Below are positions 33,120-45,547 of a stretch of DNA of 64,000 nt, in pieces. Source of the stretch: Heliocidaris erythrogramma (taxonomy: Eukaryota; Echinodermata; Echinoidea; Camarodonta; Echinometridae); contig CM046870.1 in the NCBI GenBank assembly GCA_025617745.1, positions 26,455,501-26,519,500 on the forward strand. The letters run 5' to 3'. Position 1 is the first letter of the stretch. Every line of letters starts with the position of its first letter. A program made the position numbers and the translations under genes. The notes below the pieces were generated by a model, which was given only the letters and a program-made list of their open reading frames with translations, did not search any database and was not told the DNA's origin.

Positions 33120-36100
33120 TATGCCGAAGGATACTTTGGATTCAGCAGCGTTTCGCCGCCGCCGCCGCCGCCGCGTCACATTCTTGTGTGCGCTCTAGCG
33201 GTCACATTTCTCGACGAATTTCTTTCAGACTTCCTGTGGACGTGTATCTTGGTAAAATCTGGACCCCTATAGTTTCTGGTGATGCTGCCCCCAGTGTTCC
33301 GTCTTTTATAGGGTAAAAGGCCATATTTGGGGGGATAGTTTGTGTGCGCTCTAGCGGTCACATTTCTCAACGGATTTTGTTCAAATTTTGTATGAAGGTG
33401 TCTCTTGGTGTAATTTAAAAACCTATAGTGTTTGGTGATGCTACCACCAGTGTTCCGTCTTTTATAGGGTCAAAGGTCATACTTCAGGGCATGGCGTGAG
33501 TGCACTCTGCAGGCCACATTTCTCAACGGATTTTGTTCAAATTTTGTATGGAGATGTATCTTGGTATAATCTACACATATTTAATTTTTGGTGATGCTGC
33601 CCTCATTGTTCCGTCCTTTATAGGGTCAAAGGTCATTTTTCCATTTCTTGCACTCTTACTTCTGCATTTCTTGACGGATTTCATTCAAATTTTGTATGGA
33701 GATGTATCTTGGTATAATCTACACATATTTAATTTTTGGTGATGCTGCCCTCATTGTTCCGTCCTTTATAGGGTCAAAGGTCATTTTTCCATTTCTTGCA
33801 CTCTTACTTCTGCATTTCTTGACGGATTTCGTTCAAATTTTGCATGAAGGTGTCTCTTGGTGTAATCTAAAAACCTATAGTTTTTGGTGATGCTGCCACC
33901 AGTGTTCCGTATTTTATAGGGTCAAAGGTCATACTTCAGGGCATAGCGTGAGTGCACTCTGCAGGCCACATTTCTTGATGGATTTCTTTCAAATTTTGTA
34001 TGGAGATGTATCTTGGTATAATCTACACATATTTAATTTTTGGTGATGCTGCCCTCATTGTTCCGTCCTTTATAGGGTCAAAGGTCATTTTTTCCATTTC
34101 TTGCACTCTTACTTCTGCATTTCTTGACGGATTTCGTTCAAATTTTGTATGGAGATGTATCTTGGTATAATCTACACATATTTTATTTTTGGTGATGCTG
34201 CCCTCATTGTTCCGTCCTTTATAGGGTCAAAGGTCATTTTTCAATTTCTTGCACTCTTACTTCTGCATTTCTTGACGGATTTCGTTCAAATTTTGCATGA
34301 AGGTGTCTCTTGGTGTAATCTAAAAACCTATAGTTTTTTGGTGATGCTGCCACCAGTGTTCCGTCTTTTATAGGGTCAAAGGTCATACTTCAGGGCATGG
34401 CGTGAGTGCACTCTGCAGGCCACATTTCTTGATGGATTTCTTTCAAATTTTGTATGGAGATGTATCTTGGTATATCTCTCAACACATTTCTTTCAAATTT
34501 TATATGAAGATGTGTCTTAGTGAAACCTACACATCTAAATTGTTTGCTGATGCTACCCCCACTGTACCACTTTCTATACAGTCAAATGTCATATTCAGGT
34601 TGTTGTTAGGGTCAAATGTCATATTTTCGTTGCATGCATTCTGGAGGACACATTTGTTAACTCATTTCTTTCAGATTTTGTATGTAGGTCCATTATAGAT
34701 TACACCTCTACAGTTTTTGGTGATGCTGCCACCAGTGTTCCGTCTTTTATAGGGTCAAAGGTCATACTTCAGGGCATGGCGTGAGTGCACTCTGCAGGCC
34801 ACATTTCTTGATGGATTTCTTTCAAATTTTGTATGGAGATGTATCTTGGTATAATCTACACATCTTTACTGTTTGGTGATGCTGCCCTCATTGTTCCGTC
34901 CTTTATAGGGTCAAAGCTCATTTGTCCCTTTTGTGCACTCTTACTTCTGCATTTCTTGACGGATTTCATTCAAATTTTGTATGGAGATGTATCTTGGTAT
35001 AATCTACACATATTTAATTTTTGGTGATGCTGCCCTCATTGTTCCGTCCTTTATAGGGTCAAAGGTCATTTTCCATTTCTTGCACTCTTACTTCTGCATT
35101 TCTTGACGGATTTCGTTCAAATTTTGCATGAAGGTGTCTCTTGGTGTAATCTAAAAACCTATAGTTTTTGGTGATGCTGCCACCAGTGTTCCGTCTTTTA
35201 TAGGGTCAAAGGTCATACTTCAGGGCATGGCGTGAGTGCACTCTGCAGGCCACATTTCTTGATGGATTTCTTTCAAATTTTGTATGGAGATGTATCTTGG
35301 TATAATCTACACATCTTTATTGTTTGGTGATGCTGCCCTCATTGTTCCGTCCTTTATAGGGTCAAAGCTCATTTGTCCCTTTTGTGCACTCTTACTTCTG
35401 CATTTCTTGACGGATTTCATTCAAATTTTGTATGGAGATGTATCTTGGTATAATCTACACATATTTAATTTTTGGTGATGCTGCCCTCATTGTTCCGTCC
35501 TTTATAGGGTCAAAGGTCATTTTTCCATTTCTTGCACTCTTACTTCTGCATTTCTTGACGGATTTCGTTCAAATTTTGCATGAAGGTGTCTCTTGGTGTA
35601 ATCTAAAAACCTATAATCTTTGGTGATGCTGCCACCAGTGTTCCGTCTTTTATAGGGTCAAAGGTCATACTTCAGGGCATGGCGTGAGTGCACTCTGCAG
35701 GCCACATTTCTTGATGGATTTCTTTCAAATTTTGTATGGAGATGTATCTTGGTATAATCTACACATCTTTACTGTTTGGTGATGCTGCCCTCATTGTTCC
35801 GTCCTTTATAGGGTCAAAGCTCATTTGTCCCTTTTGTGCACTCTTACTTCTGCATTTCTTGACGGATTTCATTCAAATTTTGTATGGAGATGTATCTTGG
35901 TATAATCTACACATATTTTATTTTTGGTGATGCTGCCCTCATTGTTCCGTCCTTTATAGGGTCAAAGGTCATTTTTCCATTTCTTGCACTCTTACTTCTG
36001 CATTTCTTGACGGATTTCGTTCAAATTTTGCATGAAGGTGTCTCTTGGTGTAATCTAAAAACCTATAGTTTTTGGTGATGCTGCCACCAGTGTTCCGTCT

Positions 36101-37570
36101 TTTATAGGGTCAAAGGTCATACTTCAGGGCATGGCGTGAGTGCACTCTGCAGGCCACATTTCTTGATGGATTTCTTTCAAATTTTGTATGGAGATGTATC
36201 TTGGTATAATCTACACATCTTTACTGTTTGGTGATGCTGCCCTCATTGTTCCGTCCTTTATAGGGTCAAAGGTCATTTTTCAATTTCTTGCACTCTTACT
36301 TCTGCATTTCTTGACGGATTTCGTTCAAATTTTGCATGAAGGTGTCTCTTGGTGTAATCTAAAAACCTATAGTTTTTGGTGATGCTGCCACCAGTGTTCC
36401 GTCTTTTATAGGGTCAAAGGTCATACTTCAGGGCATGGCGTGAGTGCACTCTGCAGGCCACATTTCTTGATGGATTTCTTTCAAATTTTGTATGGAGATG
36501 TATCTTGGTATATCTCTCAACACATTTCTTTCAAATTTTATATGAAGATGTGTCTTAGTGAAACCTACACATCTAAATTGTTTGCTGATGCTACCCCCAC
36601 TGTACCACTTTCTATACAGTCAAATGTCATATTCAGGTTGTTGTTAGGGTCAAATGTCATATTTTCGTTGCATGCATTCTGGAGGACACATTTGTTAACT
36701 CATTTCTTTCAGATTTTGTATGTAGGTCCATTATAGATTACACCTCTACAGTTTTTGGTGATGCTGCCACCAGTGTTCCGTCTTTTATAGGGTCAAAGGT
36801 CATACTTCAGGGCATGGCGTGAGTGCACTCTGCAGGCCACATTTCTTGATGGATTTCTTTCAAATTTTGTATGGAGATGTATCTTGGTATAATCTACACA
36901 TCTTTACTGTTTGGTGATGCTGCCCTCATTGTTCCGTCCTTTATAGGGTCAAAGCTCATTTGTCCCTTTTGTGCACTCTTACTTCTGCATTTCTTGACGG
37001 ATTTCGTTCAAATTTTGCATGAAGGTGTCTCTTGGTGTAATCTAAAAACCTATAGTTTTTGGTGATGCTGCCACCAGTGTTCCGTATTTTATAGGGTCAA
37101 AGGTCATACTTCAGGGCATGGCGTGAGTGCACTCTGCAGGCCACATTTCTTGATGGATTTCTTTCAAATTTTGTATGGAGATGTATCTTGGTATATCTCT
37201 CAACACATTTCTTTCAAATTTTATATGAAGATGTGTCTTAGTGAAACCTACACATCTAAATTGTTTGCTGATGCTACCCCCACTGTACCACTTTCTATAC
37301 AGTCAAATGTCATATTCAGGTTGTTGTTAGGGTCAAATGTCATATTTTCGTTGCATGCATTCTGGAGGACACATTTGTTAACTCATTTCTTTCAGATTTT
37401 GTATGTAGGTCCATTATAGATTACACCTCTACAGTTTTGGTGATGCTGCCTCTAGTGTTCCGTCTTTCATAGGATCAAAGGTCATATTTTAGTGGATGGC
37501 TTATGTGCGCTCTGAGGTCATACATGTATTTCTTCCAAATTTTCTATAAAAATGCATTATACTCTAATCT
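33120..37570. repeat. Satellite array, about 150-bp monomers in about 452-bp higher-order units
   Basis: Monomers carry the landmarks TTCTTGACGGATTTC, TTCAAATTTTGTATG, TGGTGATGCTGCC, TGTTCCGTC and ATAGGGTCAAAGGTCAT. Landmark spacings alternate 148, 148-149 and 156 bp, giving a trimer of about 452 bp seen at 34833, 35284, 35736 and 36188. A diverged unit of about 680 bp (with TATACAGTCAAATGTCAT) recurs at 34402, 36440 and 37123. Outer monomers are more diverged than inner ones. The repeated 64-aa and 98-aa ORFs are by-products of the periodicity. Confidence 0.95.
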
Positions 37571-38679
37571 GCACAAATCGTTTTGGTAATGCTGCTCCTA
37601 GTGTTGACAATATTCCGGGCCACTGGCGGCAATTTCTACACCATCCTTTTGTTTGAGGGAGGGGATGGGGGAGGGTCTTTGTCCCTCCTTCAAATAGCTG
37701 CCAGTGCCGGGGGATACATTTCGCATTGCGCGGCACCAGCAATGCACATTTCTAGTTAAAATATTATGAATGAACGTGAAGGTGAAAGCAATAATTATAT
37801 GCAGAAGAAAGTATCAAAATCAAGATTGGAGCAGCATTCAGAAATGACGGTGTGGACACCGCGATTTTTAATGCGCAATTATGTACGAGTCGGCGGAATA
37901 GTGAGCACAACTATATAGGTTACGCCAAGACCTTTTAAAATGCAACTGTGCAGCTGAATTTACAAACTCCGTCTCAAAAGCTCTGAATCGCCATCCATCA
38001 AAGTCATAAAAATGCAACTCTGGGCGGAGAAACCGAACGAAAATCCATTATCACACCTATTTGGGTTTCCCCCTCCTTTGTTTTTCAATGGGTGTTTAAA
38101 TGCTAATGGGTTGGCTCGAAACGGACGGTACAGGCAGAATTTGTTTGGGAAAACTACAGAAATTATAGGGATTCGGTAACTTTGTGGAGGCTTGATTTAA
38201 TAAATTGTTGAATTTTGATATCTGTCTTGTATAATGATGTTCAGAAGGATAAATAAATAGCCAGGCATAGAAAGGTTTTCAAATATATAATGCTATTATA
38301 TTAAGATATCTATGAATACTTCCATTTTCGAAAGCGTATGGCCATACGCTTTAGTCTAACACTGAGTCTATGGGGGGAAATTTCCGGTCACTTGCATATG
38401 TTTACTTTTGTGAAGGATATGATGATTTTGAAGTGCCCCCTCCCCCCCCCCCCCCCCCCCGGGCTTCATTTTTACACCATATTACATGTACTGATAGCAT
38501 GTAAAGCCAGGCAGCTCAGATTTTATCAAGCCTCAACAAAGTTACCAAATCACTTTAATATATTTTGCTGCAAGTCAGTATGATGAGAATAATGCTGATG
38601 GCGTCGTTCAAGAAAATGTAATGTTGGCCTAATACATCATATCAATATGGTATTAAAGGGCAACCTTGGTAATAAGATG

Positions 38680-39200
38680 ATTTGTTTGAAAGCAGAAATA
38701 TAACAATACCAGGATGGTCAAAGTTTGACAAGGACTAAGAAAGTTATGGATGTTTGAAAATTGAGATCACTACATCAATGCGAATCTCAAATTGGCAATT
38801 AGTGAGTCGATTGTGACATTTTTGTGGACAACTCTCCCGTTTGTCGTACACAAAAATATCATTAATTTGCATTTTTTTTCAAGGCGCTTTTACCCTCAGG
38901 GCAGGGCTTAAAATATACTGGAGATAGCATTTTGTTATAGGTCTTCGTGAAAGAAAAAGATCCTGCTGAGTAATACATTTTGAAAAAAGTGACATTTTAG
39001 TCATTTTGTGTGTTGGAGCGAATGGGGAGTTGTCCACAGCTACATCACAGTGACATTACCTATTCGGCCAATTTGAAATTCCCATATGTATAGTGATTAC
39101 AACTTTCAAAAATCCATAACTTTCTTATTGCCTGTCCGATTTCGTTCAAACTTTCATCAGTCTGCTTCTCTGATTTTTCCTCTTTCTTTCAAAGCAACTC
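38680..39200. mobile_element. Foldback element of about 500 bp
   Basis: AAGAAAGTTATGGATGTTTG at left (about 38740) and its inverse at right (about 39110-39130) continue outward and inward as imperfect inverted arms, including TGTGGACAACTCTCCC and its inverse near 39030. No ORF. Confidence 0.65.
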
Positions 39201-41727
39201 GCTATTAATTTTTTTTTTTGTCAGAGAATTATGGAGGACCCCATAAACTCTGATATCCCCCTAAAACTATGGATCTCCCTATAAGCAGTTCCGCAAAGTT
39301 GACAGCCCTGCATATGGTGCCTTCCCCCCCCCCCCCCCCCCCTTACCAAATCCTGGATCCGCCCCTGTTATAGAGTTATAATTATGTACTGAATAAAAGT
39401 CAGATTGGGTTTTTTTTCGGGGCACCTATCTTCAATACCCCTCGTCTTGGTGACATTAGTTATATCATTTAGACTTTAAAGAGTCATAGCAGAGATACCG
39501 AAGCTCGGGTGTTGCTGACATATTTCCAAATACATTTTACTTGTTTAGAACAGTTTTGACGAGAATTTTATTTGAGTCGTCGTGGACCAATAGAAAACAA
39601 CGTGGAAAACGAGGCAAAAGGTTTCCGGCTTGTACAAGATGCGTCATTAATTTGCTGACGTTATAGGAAAGCGTCGATGACTTTTACCGTCTTTCGTGCG
39701 CCATGAAAAAGTGATGTCGTTTTAAACAAAAGGTGATTACAAAATGAAAAGTCAATAGCGCAATACCATCATAATTTAATTATAAACCCATAAGTTTCAA
39801 AGAATCTAAATGCTGAGTCACGTTTAACACTGTGCTACTTATGTATCTTCTCTTTCATACTCTCTCCCTCCATCTCTTCCCCTTTCTCTCTCTCTCTTTC
39901 ACTTTTCACCCTCTCTCCCCCTCTCTATCCCTATATATTTTTAAGTTCCTTTATATATTTACTCATCCCTCCTCTCTATCATCACTCTCTCCCCGTCTCT
40001 CTCTAATTTCTTCTTCAAGTTCATTTATCTATTTTCCCAGTCACTAGCTATTCCTCCCAATAGCAAGGGCACTTTACTCTGTATCAAAACATATTAGAGT
40101 CAGTTATGCCATCCCTTTTTATTAACAACTATATCCTACAAATCACTTATACATGAACTATGAGTACTAGTCAAAACACCACTTGTAAAATTACCAACTA
40201 GTCAAAAAAAATCTATTATAGTAATCAAACAACTCCATGGCCAAACAATCATTTACATAACAGTTATTCAATCAATTAACAAACTGCATATACTCTGATG
40301 TTAACGTAAGCTACCGTATAAGAGTATGCAGTTGATAAATGCAGCAACTATGTAACCATTACTAAATATAGTCAATGAATCCCTTTTTTACCAGTATTTA
40401 AAGTTAAACAACTCCATATAAAACACTTATAATATCAAATGGAGTAGAACAATAAAGTCTGTGAACAAGTCAAAATGACAGCTTATTACAATAGTGACAC
40501 AGCTCTATTTTTAGCGATAGAGGAAAGTCGATAATGATGACTGTTCATATACAATCAAATATGTATTACTGACTTACAAGCAGAAAAGTATATGACCATT
40601 AATCAACCAATAGTACACAACGAACATAATAAATATTTAAGTAATTAAAATGCCGACGACCATGTGAAAGTTAATTGAGTAGTTCGTTTCCTTGTTTCAG
40701 ATTTTCAGATTTCATAGATTTATTTCATTTTCATTTTTCAAAGTAACATTTGTGGAATTAACAATGAAAAAATAATGTGCCAAAGAAAACAACAACGGAA
40801 AAGATTGCATTAAAGTAATTATTTGAAAATGAGACCGAAACCAAAGACCAGCAAATAAGCAGAGCTAGTGGAATCTTTGGTCCCTGGCAAAACCGGGTAC
40901 ATAATAATTCATGCAATACATAAATAAATTAAAGTAAACAATCATGCATATGCCAAAAACAACAACAGACAAACAACAAATCAAGCAATAAAACACTACA
41001 TAACAAAAAAAAAAAAAAAAAAAACAAGAAGAACGATGTAATGAAAATTATTAATTCTTAATAGTAGGAACCATATTTCATAAAATTGTGGTCGCCAGAA
41101 ATATCGGAACTTAAAACATTTTTATTGTCGATGCTACTAAGCTATACATTTAAATCATGAAAATATACGCATTTGAAGCAGGTGAAAGTGCATGCTCTTT
41201 CAGGGTTAAACCTTTTCTTTAAAATTATATAAGACAACAACACAAAAAGGAAGAAAAAAAGAGGCAGAATAAAACCCCATGCAGTTCATAAAAAATATTA
41301 TAATTTATTACGCTGCAATTTTTAGATTTTCCCAGGAGTATAATTGGTTCCATGACATTTGCTCCTGTGACTGCTCCGGTTTAACTTTGCCATGTTAATC
41401 ATATATACCTTAACCTTACCATAACGCCAATCCTAACCCTAATCCTAATCTTCGCATTGTCCTGAACAAAAAAAAAACCCAAATCATGACCTTGACATTA
41501 ACCTTTTTTATCTTTCGAGGTGTCACCGTGTGTTTTGCTCGTTGCACACGACAGGTCACTAGCTGACGTAGGACTGCGTCGGTGACTGGCGCGGCCCTTG
41601 ACGCGCCTTGTGAGAGTGGCCTTGTACAAAGTAATGCAAAATGAACAGTGTAAACATTTCTTTGAATTAATGGTGCTTGCACTGACTGCCTATAGGCTTG
41701 TGTGCAACTGGCACCCGGGAACTGGCA
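39200..41727. other. Gene-poor interval with simple repeats
   Basis: Contains a C tract next to GGATCCGCCCCTG (39325-39370, the right end of a GGCGGATC-family element), a CT-rich stretch (39850-40045), a poly(A) run near 41008-41025 and CCCTAA-like repeats at 41408-41455. No supportable gene. Confidence 0.5.
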
Positions 41728-43377
41728 TTATTCAAAAGGTATTATACTGGATGAGCAATTGGACCTGGTCCGATCGTATCCGGGCCCAGGACTGAGCCCG
41801 GATCCGGATTCGGGTTCGGGTTCCGGGTTCTGTTCGAGAAGGATATGGCTGGTGCAAGCTTTGATTTGGATGTTCTGGACCGCGATGTCATTGGACGAAC
41901 TGAAGGGTAGGCGCAGGACGACCATTGGAACGGTTCGCACTGTGTGTTTACAGAGAACGGGTTGGTAAGCATCACTTTTGATTGTATGAGGAGACGTTGT
42001 TCCAGTACACTCCTCCCAGATAACCCATTGATTAACATCGTCGAACTAAATGAGATAAAGATATAAAGAAAAACACGGTATTGAAACTGAACTGAACTTA
42101 TACTATAGTGCAAATTGTATATGCAGCACTGGAAATACCCACATGAGAGACTATCCGGGGTAAACCCCCCCCCCCCCCCCCCCCCCGGGTAGACCAACCC
42201 CGGGTCGATTAGGGAACTGAACATTTTTACGTATGTTTCTGGCCAATTAGTAAACCCAGGGTAGATAACACTTAAAACTATTTATACCACGGGTGTCGCA
42301 GATGTTTTAATTTATTGTCAACCCAGAGTAGTACTTGTGGCCATTCAGTCCACCCAGGGTAGTTAAGAATCCCAACCGTCTATATCACATGCATCCACAA
42401 ACACGAGTCTGGGTTGACAAATTAAAACATCTGAGACACGCGTGATATAAACAGTTGGAATTATACCCTGGGTTGACTAAATAGCCACAAAAACTACTAT
42501 GGGTTGACAAACTAAAACGTCTAGGATGCCTGTGATATAGACAGTAGGAATTGTTATCTACCCTGGGTTGACTAAATGGATATAGGCAGTTGGGATTCTT
42601 ATCTACCCTGGGTAGACTAAATGGCCACAAATACTACTCTGGATTGACAATAAATTAAAACATCTGGGACACCTGTGATATAAATAGTTGGAAGCGTTAT
42701 ATACCCTGGGGTGATTAAATGGCCAGAAACATACGTAAAATTCTTAAGTTCCCTAATCGACCCGGGGTTGGTCTACCCGGGGGGGGGGGGGGGCACCCGG
42801 ATAGAAACTCATGTGGGTATTTCCATTGCTGCACATATATATATATATATATCATTTCAGGCCTGGGCCAATCGCATAATTTCAAACACACAAAAATAGG
42901 ATGGCATGCCCTAGCTACAATGGAAATTGTCAAGAATTTTACCTGTACAATGGAAACTGGTTCATCGTCTGCGTTAATAGCAGTGACGAGGTTTTTCTCA
43001 GTCCTCTCCGCAGGGCACACTGGGAGAAGGGGGAGAAGCACTGGATCAGCGGGTTGTGAAGACCAGGTTCGCACATTCGTTACCCCGTTTTGTGTCTGCC
43101 TGAAGAATGATCCATAGCGATTCAGAATGGCTTGCTTTTGATAAGGAGAGTATTCGCTGACGACCGGTACGGTATTGGAGTAGGCGAATTCATGATTACT
43201 TTCGAAGTTTGCGAGGAAACTGTTCTGGGCCGCTTTGAATTGCTGGTGCTGTTCACGGGCAAACGTGATTCTGTCTTCCAGACAACCATTATCTACTTCA
43301 GACAGGGAAGTCGCAAAAACAGCAAAGAACCATACGATCATAGAAAAGTTTTTACGTATGGCCGCCATCCTAGTCAA
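41728..43377 (-). CDS. Secreted Spaetzle/neurotrophin-like cystine-knot protein, gene B
   Basis: Two exons: 43377-42943 and 42045-41728, joined at CAG|GTAAAA and CATTTAG|TTCGAC in phase 0, giving 250 aa. It is a paralogue of gene A with the same intron position and phase. Shared features are the signal peptide core MIVWFFAV, the prodomain motif ILNRYGSFF (ILDRYGFFF in gene A), PVCPAER, VSIVQ, NQWVIWEEC, QPVLC, TVRTVPMVVL and IQIKACTSH. The stretch ADDEPVSIVQ...NQWVIWEEC reads closely on Drosophila Spaetzle. After ACTSH this copy has an extra tail of about 35 residues rich in Pro, Glu, Gly and Ser that gene A lacks. The start Met (or Met at 43368) directly precedes the signal segment. The intron holds a 720-bp foldback element. 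Confidence 0.6.
42118..42839. mobile_element. 722-bp foldback element with internal repeats, in gene B intron
   Basis: The ends TATATGCAGCACTGG and inverse TATATGTGCAGCAATGG lead into GAAATACCCACATGAG on both arms, then C or G tracts, then GGTAGACCAACCCCGGGTCG and its inverse. Between the arms lie about eight copies of a CTACCCTGGGTTGACTAAAT-type unit in both orientations, spaced about 60 bp. Confidence 0.8.
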
Positions 43378-45252
43378 CTCTATACTAAATCTGTCTATGA
43401 CCGATTATCAAAACTGAAATTGAGATTTGAAACTGAAGTTACGGAACGCCCGTGGGTTGATATGATTATTTAGAAGGATTTGCAGATCGAAGAAAAACTG
43501 TGGGCCATTAGAGACATCACCGAATGAAAAGGGGAGTGATCGGATATGAACATAACAAAAAATAGTGCGTGTATGAGGGAATTCAGCATTGATTATTCAT
43601 CGCTCCAATGACTAAGAATATAATGAGGCGAATGACTATACAACAGTGTGTCACTGGACAAACATACTTTTTTTTTCATTGGCGGCGTTACGTCAGGGGG
43701 CAGGGGTGGTCATCCCAATGATTTCCCAAATAAGTCCCTCCTCGAAAATAGTCATGGAATTTTATACTCTTTATTCTTGTAAGAGAATCATTTGGAGGGA
43801 TGTAACCCTTCAGCACGATATGAATAGAAATTTGCTTTGTTTTATTTTGTTTTGTTTTATTTGCTCGATTGTTGTTATTTTCTGTTGCTCGTAAAATATT
43901 TTGTAGACTGTGCCTCCCTCTTAAAAAAAAACTCTGGCCCCGCCTCTTATTATTTAGACAGTATCAGCCGAACGCCATTGCAAACACCCCTGATCAAAGC
44001 GAGTTTGGTTTGAATGACGTCATAGGATCAGAATGTTTCATTAGAATTAACCCAGAAAGTGAAGGTTTATTCCAAAGTTCATGAAACGCACGAGTGAGTG
44101 ATGATCTGATGATGGTGATGCAAGACCATCGTGCGACCATGTCGATTAGCGCGACCATGTCGGTTAGGGAAGTTTACGATATTGTTTTTCCCCCAAATAT
44201 ACTGCAAGATATTCAAGAAAACAAATCGATTAAATTTGAAATGTTATTTAAAAACAGGATGAAAATGCTCTTTGTTCGATACATTAGGACAGGTTTGATA
44301 CGTGTGTTCTCATATTGCCAAACGCATGAAAATTTCTCTTTAATGGGGGGGGGGGGGTATAAATTATACTCATGCAATAAGAGTCCTACATAACTTTTCG
44401 GAATTATGAACCTCCGGAAATATGAACACTTTTACATTTCCGGAATTACGAACCCTATTTCATTTTCGGAATTATGAACCCTTTTTCATTTCGAAATTAT
44501 GAACCTTCGGAATTACGAACGTCGGAGTAACGAACCTTCGGAATTATGAACCTTCGGAAAAACGACATGTAACCCTTTAAACATAAAGAGACAATATTTT
44601 TCTTTGTACACAGTTGTCAATAGGTGTATATGTGTGCTTCAGCCTCAGGAGAAGATATCATAAAAACCAAGCACAACTTTTTTCAATCTTACTACTACCA
44701 AATTTGGAAAGCTATCACAAAAGGATCAGTCATTGAAATGAAAAAAATATCAAAAATGATTTCTTTTATTCGAGTTCAAAAATGTTTCTCGTATATCTTG
44801 TATTGTTCATCTTCATTACAGTACATCAAAATTTCATTTTGCAACATTATGCCATATTTGAATATTAGCATACAACTTACGGTCAAAATTTAGCACACAA
44901 GAGAGTCCGAAAATAGGGGGACGTCATAGCAAAGATTACGCTCTGTGAACACATTTTAGGGGCGGATCGAGGATTGTAGAAGAAAAGGGGCACATTGACT
45001 TTTTTCTATGATGATTATTTCTCAAGAAAAATAACCATTTCATGTCCGATGGTATAGCATCGGGTTCGGGGCGGAAACAGAGTTTTGTAAAAAAAAAAAT
45101 AATAATAATAAAAAAAATAAATAATGATAATGATAATGACAAATAAATAAATAAAATAAATTCAAGAAATAGGGGCAAATGTTTTTAAAAATTACAAAAT
45201 TAAGGGGGTAATTTTTCTTGTGTAGTTACAGAGGGGTACATGTTGCCCCCCC

Positions 45253-45283
<31 letters not shown>

Positions 45284-45547
45284 CATCTGCCACTGGTTTG
45301 AGTAATGGTGCAGTTATTTGTATACATTACAATCTTCGTTTCCCCAACTTAAAACTTTATATTTCTATTCTCTTTCTTTTTACTGTACTCTACAATATGA
45401 TAATTTATATCATTTCCGTTCTTCCTGCTTATCATTTTCGTCTCATTTTCTCTCTTATTCCCTTCTTCCTCTTTCTTTCCTCTCTCTTTCCTCTCTCTGT
45501 ATTTCCATCATGTCTGTTGGCGTCTTTCTCTTTCGTTGTCATGCACT
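43378..45547. other. Gene-poor interval with small repeats
   Basis: Holds the third TTCGGAA minisatellite (44395-44575) and a probable GGCGGATC-family element starting near 44957 and ending near 45297 with a long C tract and (CA)n. No gene could be supported. Confidence 0.5.
44395..44575. repeat. TTCGGAA / GAACC minisatellite, block 3
   Basis: About nine units of TTTTCGGAATTATGAACC type, immediately followed by ACGACATGTAACCC, a sequence also seen after block 2 as ACGAAATGTAACC (8513-8526). Confidence 0.7.

Noticed and set aside
33500-37419. Repeated 64-aa and 98-aa ORFs (MEMYLGIIYT... type) as a tandem protein family
   Set aside because: They follow satellite monomers exactly, start at an arbitrary ATG in TTTTGTATGGAG, and have no coding signal beyond the repeat itself.
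33120-37570. CRISPR-like array
   Set aside because: Whole monomers repeat with no unique spacers, and the context is a eukaryotic genome.
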